DNA of 64,000 nt from Limonium bicolor (GCA_023374045.1 CM041776.1:346393636-346457635); one strand, 5' to 3'. Numbered from the stretch's first letter, positions 1 through 13,085 are shown. A program made the numbers and translations. Notes: generated by a model not told the origin, from the sequence alone.

Positions 1-19
1 TTTTTGCTGTTCGCCTAAA

Positions 20-67
20 ACAACATAAATGTCAGCATAAATGACAACATAAATGTCAGCATAAATG
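20..67. repeat. Four-copy 12-bp tandem repeat
   Basis: Four 12-bp units run head to tail, alternating ACAACATAAATG and TCAGCATAAATG, with a decayed fifth unit after them. The same CAGCA/GCATTTATG vocabulary returns at about 720-870 (gctgcatttatgccagcac and variants). This may be the eroded edge of a mobile element, but I cannot define its ends. Confidence 0.8.
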
Positions 68-1579
68 CCCGCAACAAATGCTACTTTTTCGTTTTCGTGT
101 TTTCACTTCCGTTTCTTTACTCACTTCATAATGCAATTACTGTGACTATTGATTTAAAAAAAAAGAAATGTTTTACAAGTTACTTTATTTATTACAAATT
201 ACATAATGCTTTAAATAATTTATAAAAAATGTACTACATCTTTAGCCTAATTTACAAAAAATCACATTTATAATACAAATCTATAATATATTATTTGTAA
301 TACCACATAGATTAATAAAATTAAAAAAACGAATAAATACACACTTGTTGATATATATATATTAAAATATTAAAAGTATATAGAAATATGAATGCATATA
401 AATTTATTACATACAAAGTTACAAAAATATTATATATTATTAAAAGTTATAATTTCACTAAATAAATTCACATAACATTATCAGAAAATTTGAAACGCTT
501 TTTCTCTTTTTTTACGCTTTTATATTTGTAAGAATTATAAAATTTAGATAATAAAAATATATTGTTTAAGAGTTACAAGTTTTGCTTAAATAATAGAAAT
601 AAAAATTTTATTGTTTGTAAATTTTTTTTTATTTTTACTAACAAAATAAAGTTACGTAGTGTAATATAATAATTATAATTGTAATACAAAAACGGTAACG
701 CACTACATATAACTAACTGAACCAAACATGCTGCATATATGCTGCACTGCCAAACAACAGTTTTCAAAACAGCTGCATTTATGCCAGCACATTCCTGCCA
801 GCAATATACTGCATTTACACCAGCACATCCCTACTGTCAAATATGTTGCATTTATGATGCCAAAACAGTTATGCGGAACAAAGCCTAAAGAGAAATGAGA
901 TTGGGAGATTTCAATTTCATATTACCGACTACCTTATACTCATAGTGGCGATTAAGAATTAGGAATTTAGATTAGGATTAGCCGATTAGTACAGTATTCA
1001 TTTATTAGTTTATTTATTATTAGGATAAAATATATAAAAAAAATTAATACGTAAATATATGTATTAGTTATATATATTCGGTTAACTACGGTTAACCGTC
1101 AGGTTAACCAGTTTGAAAAATTGTATACCGTTATCGAAATTAAAACTGGATATTTTAGACGGTTCAGTTAACATACTGTTTCGAAAATTTTTGGGCGTTC
1201 CGTCCCCCTCTAATTATTACATTGACACCTCGATTCTCCTCTCCTCTAATCACATCCCTTCCTCCCTGTCTTTCCCCATTGATTCTTAGTTTTATTATAC
1301 TTCCAGAAAGTCTAATCCCGTAGCTTCACCCGATCTCTCTCCATCTGGGACAAATTCTTCGACAAAATATTCACAAGTCTTCGCGTAGCTCTTTGTTGTC
1401 AACCCCCTCATCCCGAGTCACCACTCCCAGGCTTACTCGTCCTCTCTTCCCTCTTTACCAATTTATGAGCTTCGCTTCGTTTTTGACGTTAAGCTAACAA
1501 CAAGTTTACTCTCTCCGAGTTTGTAGAGGGATATAGAGTTCGGGTTTCTTTTTCTTCAGCTGGCTGAGTTTCAAGATGA
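68..1579. other. AT-rich intergenic spacer
   Basis: No credible coding region is visible. Most of 130-700 is A/T-rich with short TATA and TAAA runs. About 720-870 holds several variants of a CTGCATTTATGCCAGCA-like motif. About 1080-1170 contains clustered GGTTAAC/GGTTAACC motifs, possibly an old transposon remnant. The 300 bases before 1580 are C/T-rich, as expected for the former promoter and 5' leader of the response regulator relic that follows. Confidence 0.6.
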
Positions 1580-4500
1580 TTGTGGTCTGTGGACCGACGA
1601 AATGGTGCGTCTGGCTGTCAATTTCCGGTGGGTATGCGAGTTCTCGCTGTTGACGATGATCTCATTTGCCTAATGCTGCTAGAGACTTTGCTTCGCAAGT
1701 GCCAGTATCACGGTATATGCCCATCTCATGTACCTCCTGCTTTATCTAATGCTTTTGGTTCTTTTTTACTTCTGTTCGACTCGATTTAGATGGCTTATAA
1801 TCTGAAAACATTGGTCGGAAATGCAAACATTTTCGGTGGTGGTGGTGGTCGGGCGTGGAGGAGGGAGGGGTGCTAGGGAAGTCTATGATTGTATGAAATG
1901 AGACAATCTCATGCATCTTTCGTTCATCATAGCTCTATGTCAAAGCTTTGTCGAGAAAACGTATAGAAGGGCTTTGACTTCCATATTTCAATTTGATCTA
2001 TTTCTTAGATTTTATTGGACGGCAATTACTTCAAATTTTGTAATAAAGAATTGTAGGGTTCTTTGATTGATTGTTGAATCCATAGATTATGTTGTATTCT
2101 TGTACTCATTGCTTATAGTGATTGTTCGAGCCCTCAATTTGATACCCGGTCAATCCCACTCCGTTTATGAAAGCAAATTCTTGGTCGCTCACAATTGTTG
2201 CTAAACTGATCCCTGCAGTAACAACAAGGGACCGGGATGTTGTTGCATTGAAACTACTGAGGGAAAACGAGGCACATGCCTGATATGGATGGCTTCAAGC
2301 TCCTAGAACTTGTGCATGCTGTAGAAGTTTGGTTACTCTTCTGATATGACTGACTAAAACTTCATGTATATGGTTAGTTGTTCTCACCGCCAAACCTATG
2401 GAGCCAGACAGCCAATCCTTCCTTTCTCTATTTGTTTCTCACTTTCTTCTACTATTTACAACATATGCGTGAAGTTTAATCAGAAATGGCCTGTTTCTTT
2501 AATAATGATACCACCTTGATTTCTTATCGTATCAGTTAAAACTAGTGCAATGGCTCTCTAGTGCTCAACTGAAATGAACTTGCACCTTGCTTAATGAGCT
2601 TTAATTTAACTAACATTCTTCAATCTGCACTAGTGTTATCTGCCAACGGTGACACCAAACTCATTGTGAAAGGGATTACTCATGGGGCCTGTGATTATTT
2701 GTTAAAGCCTGTTAGACTTGAGGAGTTAAAGAACATATGGCAGCTTGTTGTAAGAAGGAAGGAGTCTGAAAAGAAAGTCGAGCATAATTCTGACAATGGA
2801 GCAAAGAGTACTGGTCATGCTGTTGAAGAGCGAGGACCAAGGATAAGTAATACTGATCATGATGCAAGGCTTCATAAGAGGAGAAAGGACCCTGTCAATG
2901 ATGCTAATGAGCAGGAAAGTGAGGAGATTAAACATAAAGATGAAGACCCTTCTTAGAAGAAGGGTTGTATGGTCTCGGGAGTTGCACAGGAATTTTGTTG
3001 CTGTTGTTAACCACTTGGGCTATGAGAGTATGTTTTCTTGTTGACGAATAAAATCTTAATATTGTGGTGTTGCCACCGAATTGCTAATTGGCTTCAGTTA
3101 ACCAAAGCTTAAATGTCAAATCTGCTTGGATGAGCAAAAAAAGATGAAGAAAATTCAAAGTCCTCACTCTATCAACTATTCTCTGATCTGATTACTTTTA
3201 CATGAGCTTGAGCGAAGAAAAGTTCTGATGCCTAGAAACGATTTTTGTCCTCAGGGGCTGTTCCGAAGAAAATCCTTGAGATGATGAATGTTGACCAGGG
3301 AAAATGTTGCTAGCCGGTAATTCGGGTTAATGGGTTGGGTTGAAGCTCACCCATACCCGACCGGATTAAAATTTTATTGACCCATACCTGACCCAATAAT
3401 AATCGGGTTACAAATTATCAACCCATAGCTGACCCATATAAAATGATTAAACCCATACCCGACCCGTTTAACCCAACATAATTAGACTATGTAAAATTTA
3501 ATAGATCTGGAATTAAATTTTTTATATGATTTGCTCAAACGGAGTTACAAATGAATGAAATCATATATTCAATATGGTAGATATTCCAGAGTTTTCATTA
3601 TCCTCCGCCTTTCTTCTTTTTCCACATACATGTCGTGCTCAGTAGCACTTAACAGAAGAAGGTGATGTATACGCGCCTGGGTCAAATACAACTGTATTTT
3701 CTCCTTCAGAATATAGAATCAAATCATAGAAAAAAATCTTCAGAGTACAGAAGAGATAGGACCACAGTGGGAGCTGTGGAGGAGAGAGCAGCACACTGTC
3801 TTTTGACAATCCACATAAAGAATACTCTCGTTTTTGCTTTATAAAGAAATACAACAAAGTAGTATTATCAAATAAACAACCTCTCATCAAAAAGATACTA
3901 CATAATATGTATTATACTAAAAGTAGGTTAGCACTTACTTAGTAATATATTTATATTTTTATCTAATTATTTATTTATTATTATTTTTAATAAAATAAAA
4001 TAAACTGGTCGGGTTGACTACGGGTTAGGACTTTGAACCCATACCCAACCCAAAAATTTAATAGGTAACCCATACCCGACCCAATAATTAAATGGGTCAA
4101 TAATCGTGACCCAAACCCGCTATTTTCGGGTTGGGTATGGGTCGGGTTATCGGGTTGGGTAAAAATTACCACCCCTAATCTTCAGGTACAAGCTCTTTAG
4201 TCACTTTATTTTTCTATAACCTATTCTACATACTAACCATTAACTGTCCTTGCATGCACAGAAATATAGGCTTTATCTGAAAAGGCTTTCTGTGGCTAAC
4301 CAGCAAGCTAATATGGTAGCTGCTTTAGGCGGCATAGACTCATCCTTTATGCATATGAATTTTCAGAACTTCAACAACTCAGCTCACTTTCGAAGTTTCT
4401 CACTGAGAACCCTCCCCCCAGATGAATCCTGGACAGGCTTAATTCTCGAGCCAGTGTTGGTCTTAATGAAATGACTTCTCTGCTTCAGGATCTCTCCCAG

Positions 4501-5461
4501 ACATATGTGGAGGAGCTCAACAGCTGATTCAGGCAAGTTTCGGTCAGATATACGTCTTAGAGATCTAAGTGATGGTGTTCTCCAAGGTATGCCAACATCA
4601 CTGGAATTTGATCAGCTTCAACTCCATAGACCCAAGAGTGATGTTGTAAGGATCAGAGGAGACATCTCTGCTTCCAGTAAAAATCATGGTATTTTCCCGA
4701 ATGGTTTCTTGGAAGAAAAAATTAAAACTACTAGCAGCACCTCGTATGACACTCCTGTTGTGAATCTTCCAAACAACTCAACGTTGTTATAATGCCATTA
4801 TCAAGAGAATCTGACTAGTCAGAGCTGTGTTGGAAACCATCTATCTTCTGTGGCTGTTATTCCGTTTAATTCAAGTCCGTCTTCCAGTTTGCCTGATCGA
4901 ACTCAATCCAGTTGCAATTGGCGAACTGAGGTTCAGTCATCCAGATTTGAACCGGATCTTGTTCCACCAAGCAGCTACTCCCTTGGTTCAGTGCAAGTGA
5001 TCAACTCTACGGTTGATGATTCTTCTTTGACAGGTCTGAATGTAGGATTTGAACTAAATGAACTAAGATTGGATAACAAATGCCAGGCAAATCTGCCCAT
5101 GGCTGATTCAGCTGACAGCATGCGTACTTCCCATAACTATAAGTTGGATGAGAGTTACATACCTGGTTTTGAAAATAGCTCGTTGCCCACTTCAGCTGAT
5201 TATTCGCTGGGTGCTGAATCTTTGGGCCATACTTTAGAAGGAAGAAACTCAGTCGTCAATGGAAATAGTGGCTTTGGCTTGATAGGTCAGCCAAGAGTGT
5301 ATTCCTTATCCGCCCAACTCACCTTGCCTGAGGTTTCAAGCTTGGAGCTGAATGGAGGGTTTCTCACAGATCAGGGGAGGTCCTAGGGCTGTCTCGCTGA
5401 GAATGGCGCTGGGTCCTTGGAAGATGTGGTAAACTCAATAAATAGATGGGTGTGTTTTTAA
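1580..5461 (+). pseudogene. Type-B response regulator (ARR1/ARR12-like) pseudogene
   Basis: In plants the type-B ARR family are cytokinin-signalling transcription factors with an N-terminal receiver domain and a GARP/Myb DNA-binding domain. Exon 1 (to 1712) encodes MRVLAVDDD, the acidic pocket of the receiver, from the ATG at 1634. The 1713-2218 intron keeps GT-AG ends and restores HVTT. Exon 2 then loses about ten codons near 2271, with a frameshift, removing the segment with the phospho-acceptor Asp; H-M-P-D-M-D-G-F-K-L-L resumes in another frame. Exon 3 (2634-3027) keeps the receiver end (LSANGDTK, DYLLKPVR) but has a TAG at 2954 and a frameshift just before VVWSRELH. Exon 4 (from 3255, AVPKKILEMMNV) is frameshifted near 3303 and interrupted by an insertion at 3316. 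The last exon (4262 on, KYRLYLKRL) has at least two frameshifts near 4440 and 4505 and in-frame stops at 4790 and 5384 before the terminal TAA at 5459. It cannot make a normal regulator. Confidence 0.93.
3316..4177. mobile_element. hAT-like non-autonomous insertion
   Basis: About 860 bp splits the conserved Ala-Ser | His-Leu-Gln segment of the response regulator GARP exon: the coding sequence stops after gctagcc and resumes at atcttcag. The right end reads inward as aggggtggtaattt. The left end has ggtaattcgggtt but lacks the first few terminal bases. Both ends carry inverted subterminal copies of cccatacccgaccc. Short TIRs with GGGTTGGG/ACCCGAC-rich subtermini are typical of plant hAT derivatives. 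There is no transposase and I see no clean 8-bp target duplication, so a small deletion at the left edge is likely. Confidence 0.7.
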
Positions 5462-6690
5462 TTCCCGTTTCATTCAAGGATTCTTTTACAGCTAATGGCC
5501 AAGAGTGAGTTGAAAAGCTTGATTCTATGCATTAAACATCATCTCTTGAAGCTGTTAGTAAGCTTACTAATTAAGAAATCTGGAGCTGTAAACCAACGGT
5601 TGCAATTGATTTTGTTCTTGGATTAACAAAGTTTGCTTTTAGAGTTCCTTGATGCTCACAAATCATAGAATAAATCTCCATGACAGTTTTAGAGCACCTC
5701 AAGGAATACTCCATGGTGCATGCTAAGATCAAACTGTGACTTCATTGAGTAAAAAATCATAGAATTCTGGATGGTGCTTTCTATCAAGCAGTTTGGATTT
5801 TTGAGAGCATGCGTAATTTTTTTTTATCTCTACTGTTTTGTATTGCTGAGGTTTATAATTGAGTTCATGGTACAATATTAAGTTGCATTTAACGATATGT
5901 ATACGCTTAACATCTAGTTTACTCATTTGTAATGTCTATGTGGCTAGTGATTTGTATCCTATGAGAAATTGTATCTGAAAATAAGGGTGGCAGTAACAAA
6001 GATCTGTAAAACGGTTCTTCTTTCTCGTTGTTGTTATTTCCTTGAAGTGTTCGCTGCTCTTGCGGAAAACTGCAATGAGCGAGGAGTAATCTTGTTTTGA
6101 CATCTGGTGGCCAAAAGTGTTGTTGCTTAGTACTAAACTTGTCCAAATGATGGAGAGTAGAACGGCCGGTTTGTTGTATCGCTGTGTATTTGCTCTGATA
6201 TGTATTGGTCAAGCACTGTATCACCAGTTTAAATTTTTCTTGCTGTAAAGTATATACGTGGTTTGGTGCATAGGTTGGAGTATTACAGCCTTAGTTCATT
6301 ACTCAACTTGTTCTATCAAAACTCAAAGTACAGTGGAAAAACAGATAATTAAGATAGATCAAATATCTTTAACTCATTTAGAAGCTGGTACAGTTTAAGT
6401 TGGGTCCTTTGGTTCTGTCATCATGTTACTATAAAGTGGGGAAAAGTGTAATGCCTTATCATGACACTGAGAAATTGCTGTTCTTCGGACACTACAAAGC
6501 AGTTTTTTTTTTTTTATAATTGGCTGGTTGCCCAGTTTACATAACAGTACTGAGGCATGAATGTCTTTCCCGCTTAAGGATACACCGACTCAACTCTTAC
6601 ATAACCATTCTAGTCCTACCTTACACATACATCTTACTATAAAGCCTAGAAATCTTGTCCTAGGGACCTTCATTGACCTCTTCTTACTAC

Positions 6691-6814
6691 CTTCCAGGCT
6701 GGGTAATCGGAGAGTAAACTCCTTTCCCCCACCACTGTCCGTCACGGCGCACCTCCCTTGCATCTCTGACGACTCTTCCAGGCTGGGTAATCGGAGAGTA
6801 AACTCCTTTCCCCA
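6691..6814. repeat. 40-bp direct repeat spaced by 84 bp
   Basis: The block beginning cttccaggctgggtaatcgg at 6691 recurs at 6775, identical for about 38 bases (through agagtaaactcctttcccc). The 84-bp offset suggests a short tandem duplication that later diverged between the copies. Confidence 0.85.
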
Positions 6815-7130
6815 CATTTGATATAAAAAAAAGTTAAAAAAGCTCATGGGGCTCACTTAAGTTTTTCAAACAAATCTAACAGAAAAGTTTACGAGTAACT
6901 TCTAAAATCTTGCGACTTTCTACTATATTTGATATAAAAAAAAACTTGAAAAAGCTCATGGGCTCACTTAACACATGTACCTTTTGTATCAATATAAACA
7001 ATCAATACAAAAACTTGAACAACGTTTGAATTTAAAATGAACGGTTGTACGATGCTCACCGCACAACCGGTTATACAATAGAATTTGCCCACTTAAATTG
7101 TTTCAAACAAATCTAACAGAAAAGTTTACG
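6815..7130. repeat. Diverged local duplication
   Basis: The block starting atttgatataaaaaaaa, with aaaagctcatggggctcactta, occurs near 6817 and again near 6929. The following caaacaaatctaacagaaaa segment occurs near 6869 and again near 7107. This is a local duplication of about 110 bp followed by a third partial copy, with no coding potential. Confidence 0.75.
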
Positions 7131-7693
7131 ATTAGAAGATTTCACAAAGTAGGTGACGAGGCTTTGAATTACCAAAATGACAAGTGGGACGCTGCAAATT
7201 CCTTAAATTTCATGGTGGTACAAGTCTGAAAATGAATCCAAACTGAATTTTAAGCAGAAAGCAAACTATATCACCAGTTTAGTAATCGAGTATCAATTAC
7301 CAACCCAATAATTCTCATCCAGTGCGCACGGAGCAGAATGATCAATCAATCAGGGTAGCTCGAAGAAGGCTCAAGAAGTTAGCAAAGAATCCTCTATATA
7401 TACTCCTTTGGTCATGTGCCAAATATACAAAATACAGAGCACATTTCAGAATATAACAAATTCGCCGTAGCAGAAAGTATGTAAGCTAGTTAAATAACCC
7501 CACGAAGTAACCCAAAGGTATAGAAAAGAATAAGTATGACAGCAAAAAGGTTCTAGCCTACGTTTGCAAAACATATCTGGGGATGTCGAGGAAGATGGAT
7601 CGTTCAACAGTCGTCGAGTCAAAGCCTTAGTCAAGAGAAATGGAGAACTGTCGCATCAGGAAAAGGAAACACGAGCATCTAAAATGTGGCTAT

Positions 7694-10603
7694 TTATCGG
7701 CTCCATGGTTCAAGCTGAACTTCCATTCTGTCAGACACATGAGTTTCTTTCTGTGCAACAGTCCCATTAGAACTCAGCAGATCCATTGAATCGTCATCTA
7801 CATCTTCAGTATTACCAAGTACCCAATCTCCTCCTCCTCCTCTTCCAGATCCCCTACCACTCATCCTCCTCTGCTGGATTTCCAAGAAGACAACTAGAAC
7901 TCCAAAAACAATGAACCAGAAAGTCAATGCCCATGTAAGCCCTCCCACATCTTGACCATACCTGTGTCCTAAATGCTTCATCCCTGTGTATAGAGCCACA
8001 AATCCCACTACGATTGTGCATCTCCCCACATTGACGTGGAAATACTCCCATATCACCCTCTGTCTGGAACCTACCTCACCTGCTTGAGGTTTCTTTGGCC
8101 TCAAACATGCATTCATCGGCTGTGTACAAGCCAGGACTATGGCAGCCATGCCAAATTTCACGTGCAAAGAGCTGATAAACAGACCTCTCAGTTCAGCAAC
8201 AGCAAACAAGAAACCAAGAAGAACAATAGATAGCCCTGAATACTGCAAGTAGACATGGGTTCGATACCAACCATCCCCCTTCAAGCTTTTGAGGTATCTT
8301 GCTGCCAGAACTCCACCAGGTAAAAGAATCCCCCAAGCAAGAAACATCATGAACCCATGAACACCCAAAACAGGTCTAAGATCTTGCTCTGCCTCTGCAG
8401 ACCCACGCATCAGCATGACTCGGACGGGCCTGGAGCTGGTCACAGAATGCATATTCGCCTCACTTAAATTTTGTCAGACCACTTTGCCCCCATAGCCCAA
8501 ATAACTTTTAGAGGAGTTGTGGGCTCAATGATATTACCACACTCGGGCCTTTCACCTCGACGGCAAGAGGGTTTCAGGGCACGAGTAAATTCTAGGGTCA
8601 TTACACCATTTTCAGATTTGACCCTGACATAAGTCAGATTCTCGTTGGTTGGGTGCAGGCTTGAAGGATCTCTTCCATCAATGTAGTAGGTGTTGACATG
8701 ACCCTTTCCCTTCTCATCTACCCAGCCAACGTATGCAAAGCTATTTACCATTCCACTGCCAAATCCAATAGCCAGATATCCACTTTTCTTTTCACCACGA
8801 GCTGCAATGGAGATGGAGTTTTCTGACAGGGTCCAAAAGAAGTTGACTTGCTGGTCATCAAGTACAACACTGTTATTGTACATATCTGATAAGCCACCAT
8901 CAACAACTTGGACTTTCCAACCCATCTTCTTCTCAAACACAGACTGGTAAAAGACCTGATCAGGGGTATTTCTATCTGGTGCCCATGTCAGTTCTGTAGG
9001 GCTAGCCGGAACACCTTCGAACTCCTCTCCACCAGCATAAATGGTTTCAGACCCATTTCTAAGAGTTGCATTCCCACCGAGTGGATCTGAGGTAATATAA
9101 AATGCAACATCATGCCCAGCTTGCACGAGAACTTCACAGGAACTCCTCGCTCCACCCTCAATAAAGGAGCCTCCTTATTGTTGATATAGAGCACCTTTGA
9201 AGGGCTGGAGGGTTTGGGTATCGGAACGCAGGCCCTGCTGAAATGACAAGTTCAGCATTCCTTTCTGCGATGATCAGATCTTGATCTTGTTTGTCGAAAG
9301 CATCAAGGGGACCCAAGCACTCATTCACTTGATCTGATATATTAAGCTCAAGATACCCATACTTGACCTGTCGAGGTCCACCATGGTTCTGGGGTAGGTA
9401 AAAAGGTTGAATACTATCTGGGGGCTTAATCCTGCCGACAGCCCAAATTACTGTCATATTATCAGTTTCATTGATGGGGAAATCATACTTCTTGTCACTA
9501 GATATCAGTTGGCGTTGGTACCGAACAAAGGAGACCCCATCTTTTCGATGGCCATAAATGAGCTTTGTGTTGTTCACCGAAACTGAATTTGAACTATCAT
9601 ACATAGAGTCAGGACACACACCACGAGGTACTCCATTATCATCTACTGAGCACTCACTATAGTCAGTGATGTAATAATCCTCAGCAAAGGGCACAAGTTC
9701 CTCTGTAAACCCAGAGACGGTTACATCAGATGATATCATATACCCAGCTGAGGATTTCGGGTTGGCCCACCCAAAAGCCATATAATTCTGTATCCCAGTC
9801 ACTGCCTCTAAACCAATATCGATTGCATTCTCTTCTTTTAGTAAACTCCATCTAACTCGATACTCTGGAGACAAAACTCTACAGTTATCAAACATGGTTG
9901 GCTCCTTGTGATATTCATGTTTCAAGCTGCTTCTGGAAGCAGGAGCCGGGGCTGGTGCTGACTCCCTGCTACCCGAATCATCAGTAGAATTTCCAATGAT
10001 AACATGGCCAAAGTCTGAAGCCGTTGACAAATCCCAAACTGAAACTACTTTGATCTGATCCCAACTCACGTTACTCCTCAGATTAACAACAAAAGTATCA
10101 TTCTTATAAGTCGTATCCAATCTATAATCAGATATAACAGACCCGTTCGTCATATTAACAAAATTATCTCCTACTGCACCCCACCAGCGCACATCAGACC
10201 CACCAATCATATCAAATTCGCTAACCCTAAAAGAACAGTTGTCTAGAAGAGTGAAAGTACCTCGAAGCTGGTGCTGAAGCATGACAAAATCGGACCGAAA
10301 CCCCGCCACATCCGAGCAATTCGAGCTCGAATGAGCCCGAACGGAAAGATCACATATCAATATGAAGTGGAAAAACAAGAACCACTGAATCTCTGGGACG
10401 ATATTGATCTGCCATGAGATAGATTCAAACCCAATCCTTGCTAAGGATCTGGGGGGTTCCTGGATCGAACCCACCCGATCCCGCCAAAAGAATCGGTTTG
10501 GCGTATCTTGGATGGGGGCGAGGGGAGAAGAAGATAGTATTAGAGGGAAAAGATATAGAAAACCACCGATTGTTGCAGAGAAATGAAGGTAGGTATTTAA
10601 CAC
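7694..10603 (-). CDS. DM13-DOMON-cytochrome b561 protein, frameshifted
   Basis: This matches the single-exon plant family represented by Arabidopsis At5g54830 (cytochrome b561, DM13 and DOMON domain protein, about 900 residues), presumed to move electrons across a membrane using ascorbate-reducible haems. In order: a hydrophobic leader, the DM13 domain (about 9970-10270, from HQLRGTF), a first DOMON region (about 9450-9900, starting MFDNCR), a second DOMON region (about 8540-8900), and a five-helix b561 domain (about 7880-8400) with the helix histidines visible in GVHGFMM, THVYLQ, SLHVKFG and EYFHVN. The tail ends in WVLGNTEDVDDD and QLEP as in the family. The reading frame is broken by three single-base losses near 9205, 9127 and 8468, with full family similarity on both sides. 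An alternative start ATG at 10415 (MADQYRP, resembling family N-termini) lies in another frame, so the leader may hold a fourth indel; the in-frame ATG at 10603 adds an unlikely N-terminal extension. Either a very young pseudogene or a gene with sequencing errors. Confidence 0.92.
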
Positions 10604-12515
10604 ACGGGGGAAGGAGGCAAGGTTGAAGTGCCTCGCCCTCCAAAAAAAATGGTGGTTTGTTCGGAGGGGGAGTCAATATGACCGGAGAGGCAGAGAGATA
10701 GCAGCACCAGTTGTAGCATTCAACAGGAAGAGACGACGATCAGAATGACAGAGGATCATCGAAAGATCCCTTGCAACCGAAGCAAAAAAAGTGTAGGATT
10801 TCGGGGAGGAATGAGGCATGGAAGCGAAGGCGAAGTGGAAGTCTTGAGTTGCCGGTGTTGAGAGAAGAGGACCGGGGAGACTAGAAAAAGCACCGTTTTG
10901 TTGCCTCGAATTGACTTGGGCCATTTGGTACGGGACCACAGTTGTTCTGATATATCTGCTGTTACATTAATTTTGTTTTAGAAAGTATACAAATGCATTA
11001 CACTTTGCATGTTTGTCTGTCTCACGCAGATTTATAATTTTCATCTAAGTAAACTGATTCTGTATATCTTAATTGGTTTATACCAAATCTTCGTTTACCA
11101 AAATGAATTTCAGAGTATAACTGTTCAAAAAAGATGATAAGCATGAGTTAGGAAAGAACTCTATACCAGCTGACCTACTTCTATACATTTGTAGGTTATG
11201 GGGTAAGGAGGGCACAAGTTTCTTCAATATTGCAACCCACAAGGAACCATGCCTTTTGTTTTTGCCCCCTTAAAACAAGAGAGGATCAATAAAAGAGGAC
11301 AAGAAACGATGTAGTTGGAACTAATAACGAAGTCTCATGACATTTGTTGCCTTTTATTATTTTCATTTTTTTAGGAGCTTATTTCAACTTCCAACTTTCT
11401 TTATAAAATCTAAAATAAGATTCCTTTTACAATTTTTTTTTTGAATAAGATTCCTTTTAGAATTAGATCATACAAATATAAAAAAGATACTAAATTTAAT
11501 TATGTATACATAGTCATCATGTTTATAATATGCATCTTAAATATAAAGTTTTGATATGTTTAATATAAATTTAACCAGTCATGAGTGTCTCTATGTTTTT
11601 TTAATGGCAAATGTGAAGGAGCTAACATAAGTGACTTACGCGGGTACAAATGAATTAAACACAACACTCTTGCTCTACTTACCCACATAGTCTAACCGGC
11701 GATGCTATCCTATTATTAGCTAGGTTGTTCCTTGTTTTCAAATGAGAAAACTATTTCTTCTACGAGTTATTTAAGCTATGTGTAAATAATTTTAAATCAT
11801 ATGTTCGATAAGAAACTTTTTTTCTTTAAAAGTTTCTTCTCTTCTTACTTTTGTGTTGACTGTCGTATTGTGCTGCTTGTGATCTGTTGTCTATCATTGA
11901 CATTGTCCTTCCTTTTTACCACCATCCTTCGTAACTATATATTGCTCGAGTTTCACAATTGTGTGCTTTAAAACTCTTGCACAACTCTCACTCATCCAGA
12001 ATTTTGCACTCTAGATTTGTAACCAGCTTCAATATTAGCCTTTTTTTTCATTTTCAGCCTTAGCTTCAAAGGTCAAATAAAAATGCTTATTATTAATTTT
12101 TTTTTGAATTTTTTTTGCCTAAAGTCAAATTATCGACTATAAAAAAAAGTAGAGAATAATTAATATAGCGTTAAAACTCAATGAAAAAAGTACATATATT
12201 TCCCTTTTAATGATGACAAATACTAACATACAATATTCCAAAAATGTTCGCATAACAAAACTGTAGTACCGTAAAATAATATTTAAAAATGTTATTAATT
12301 TCCACTTAATAAATGAAGCTCAAATCTTCCCTCTTTAACTAATAAGTTCTAATATCTAGTTGTGATAGGGCCAAAAACAACCACAACACAAAAGACTATA
12401 ACAACCTTACTACTCACACTCTGGTCAACCAGGGGACCATGCCCATGGGTAAAAGTTTGGGCATATGCTCAAACAATTTCTAGCCATTAGATTATAATTT
12501 ATTTTTGGAAAAAGT
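10604..12515. other. Intergenic, upstream of the b561 gene
   Basis: 10604-10950 is comparatively GC-rich and is probably the 5' leader and promoter of the minus-strand b561 gene; no TATA box stands out. 10950-12515 is AT-rich spacer with poly-T and poly-A tracts and no recognisable gene or repeat. Confidence 0.5.
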
Positions 12516-12527
12516 ACGTTGCCCACC

Positions 12528-13085
12528 CATGAACTTTAGTGTATTAGCATTGCCTAGCCATGAACTTTTAACAATATCAATGCCCACCCATGAACTAACC
12601 TTCTAATATCTTCTGTCACCGTTTTATAACTTTCCATCCGGTTACCGTCACGACCATTAACCCTACCGTTTACTGACCTCTCCATCCAAACTCCACTTTT
12701 ATCTATTGTATTGAATATTTCTCTTCTTCTTCGCCTCTGTTGCTCGTGAATTCATCCCTCGCAATGGGTATATTTTCTAATCTCCTCTCTTGTTCGTGAC
12801 TGTGCTCGCGATTGTTCTCTCTTGCTCGTGATTGTGCCCCTCTTATTCGTGGGTTCTGGTTGTTGCTCGCGGCTGTTCAATCTTGCTTGCGATTTTCGCG
12901 ACTGTCATATCCTGCTCATGATTTTTGCCTATTGCTCGTGGATTAAACCCTACACTGGTTCTTACGCCCCTGTTCTGAAAATTCCGGTTTTCTAGGGTTC
13001 ATATGGTAAACTATTTTTCGTTTGTGTTCGCACATGAGCAATTCACTGGTGTGTTTGAATCTCTGCAATTTGTAGAGTAATTTGA
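12528..13085 (+). repeat. Left terminal inverted repeat of the GRF element
   Basis: This arm pairs with 15350-16035. It includes a run rich in TTGCTCGTGA and CGCGATTGT motifs (12730-12930), which makes the arm itself internally repetitive. Its outer end shares the GCCCACCCATGA motif with the foldback element at 33.9 kb. Confidence 0.85.

Larger units (their letters stand above)
5462..7693. other. Intergenic region with short direct repeats
   Basis: No gene is recognisable. 5460-6560 is ordinary AT-rich spacer downstream of the response regulator relic. 6690-7140 holds the two repeat groups listed separately. 7300-7690 is probably the 3' flank and untranslated region of the minus-strand DOMON/b561 gene. 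Confidence 0.5.

Noticed and set aside
1580..5461. Functional type-B response regulator with extra introns
   Set aside because: The phospho-acceptor segment is deleted, at least three stops interrupt coding exons, and a transposon lies within the GARP exon; introns cannot bypass all of these.
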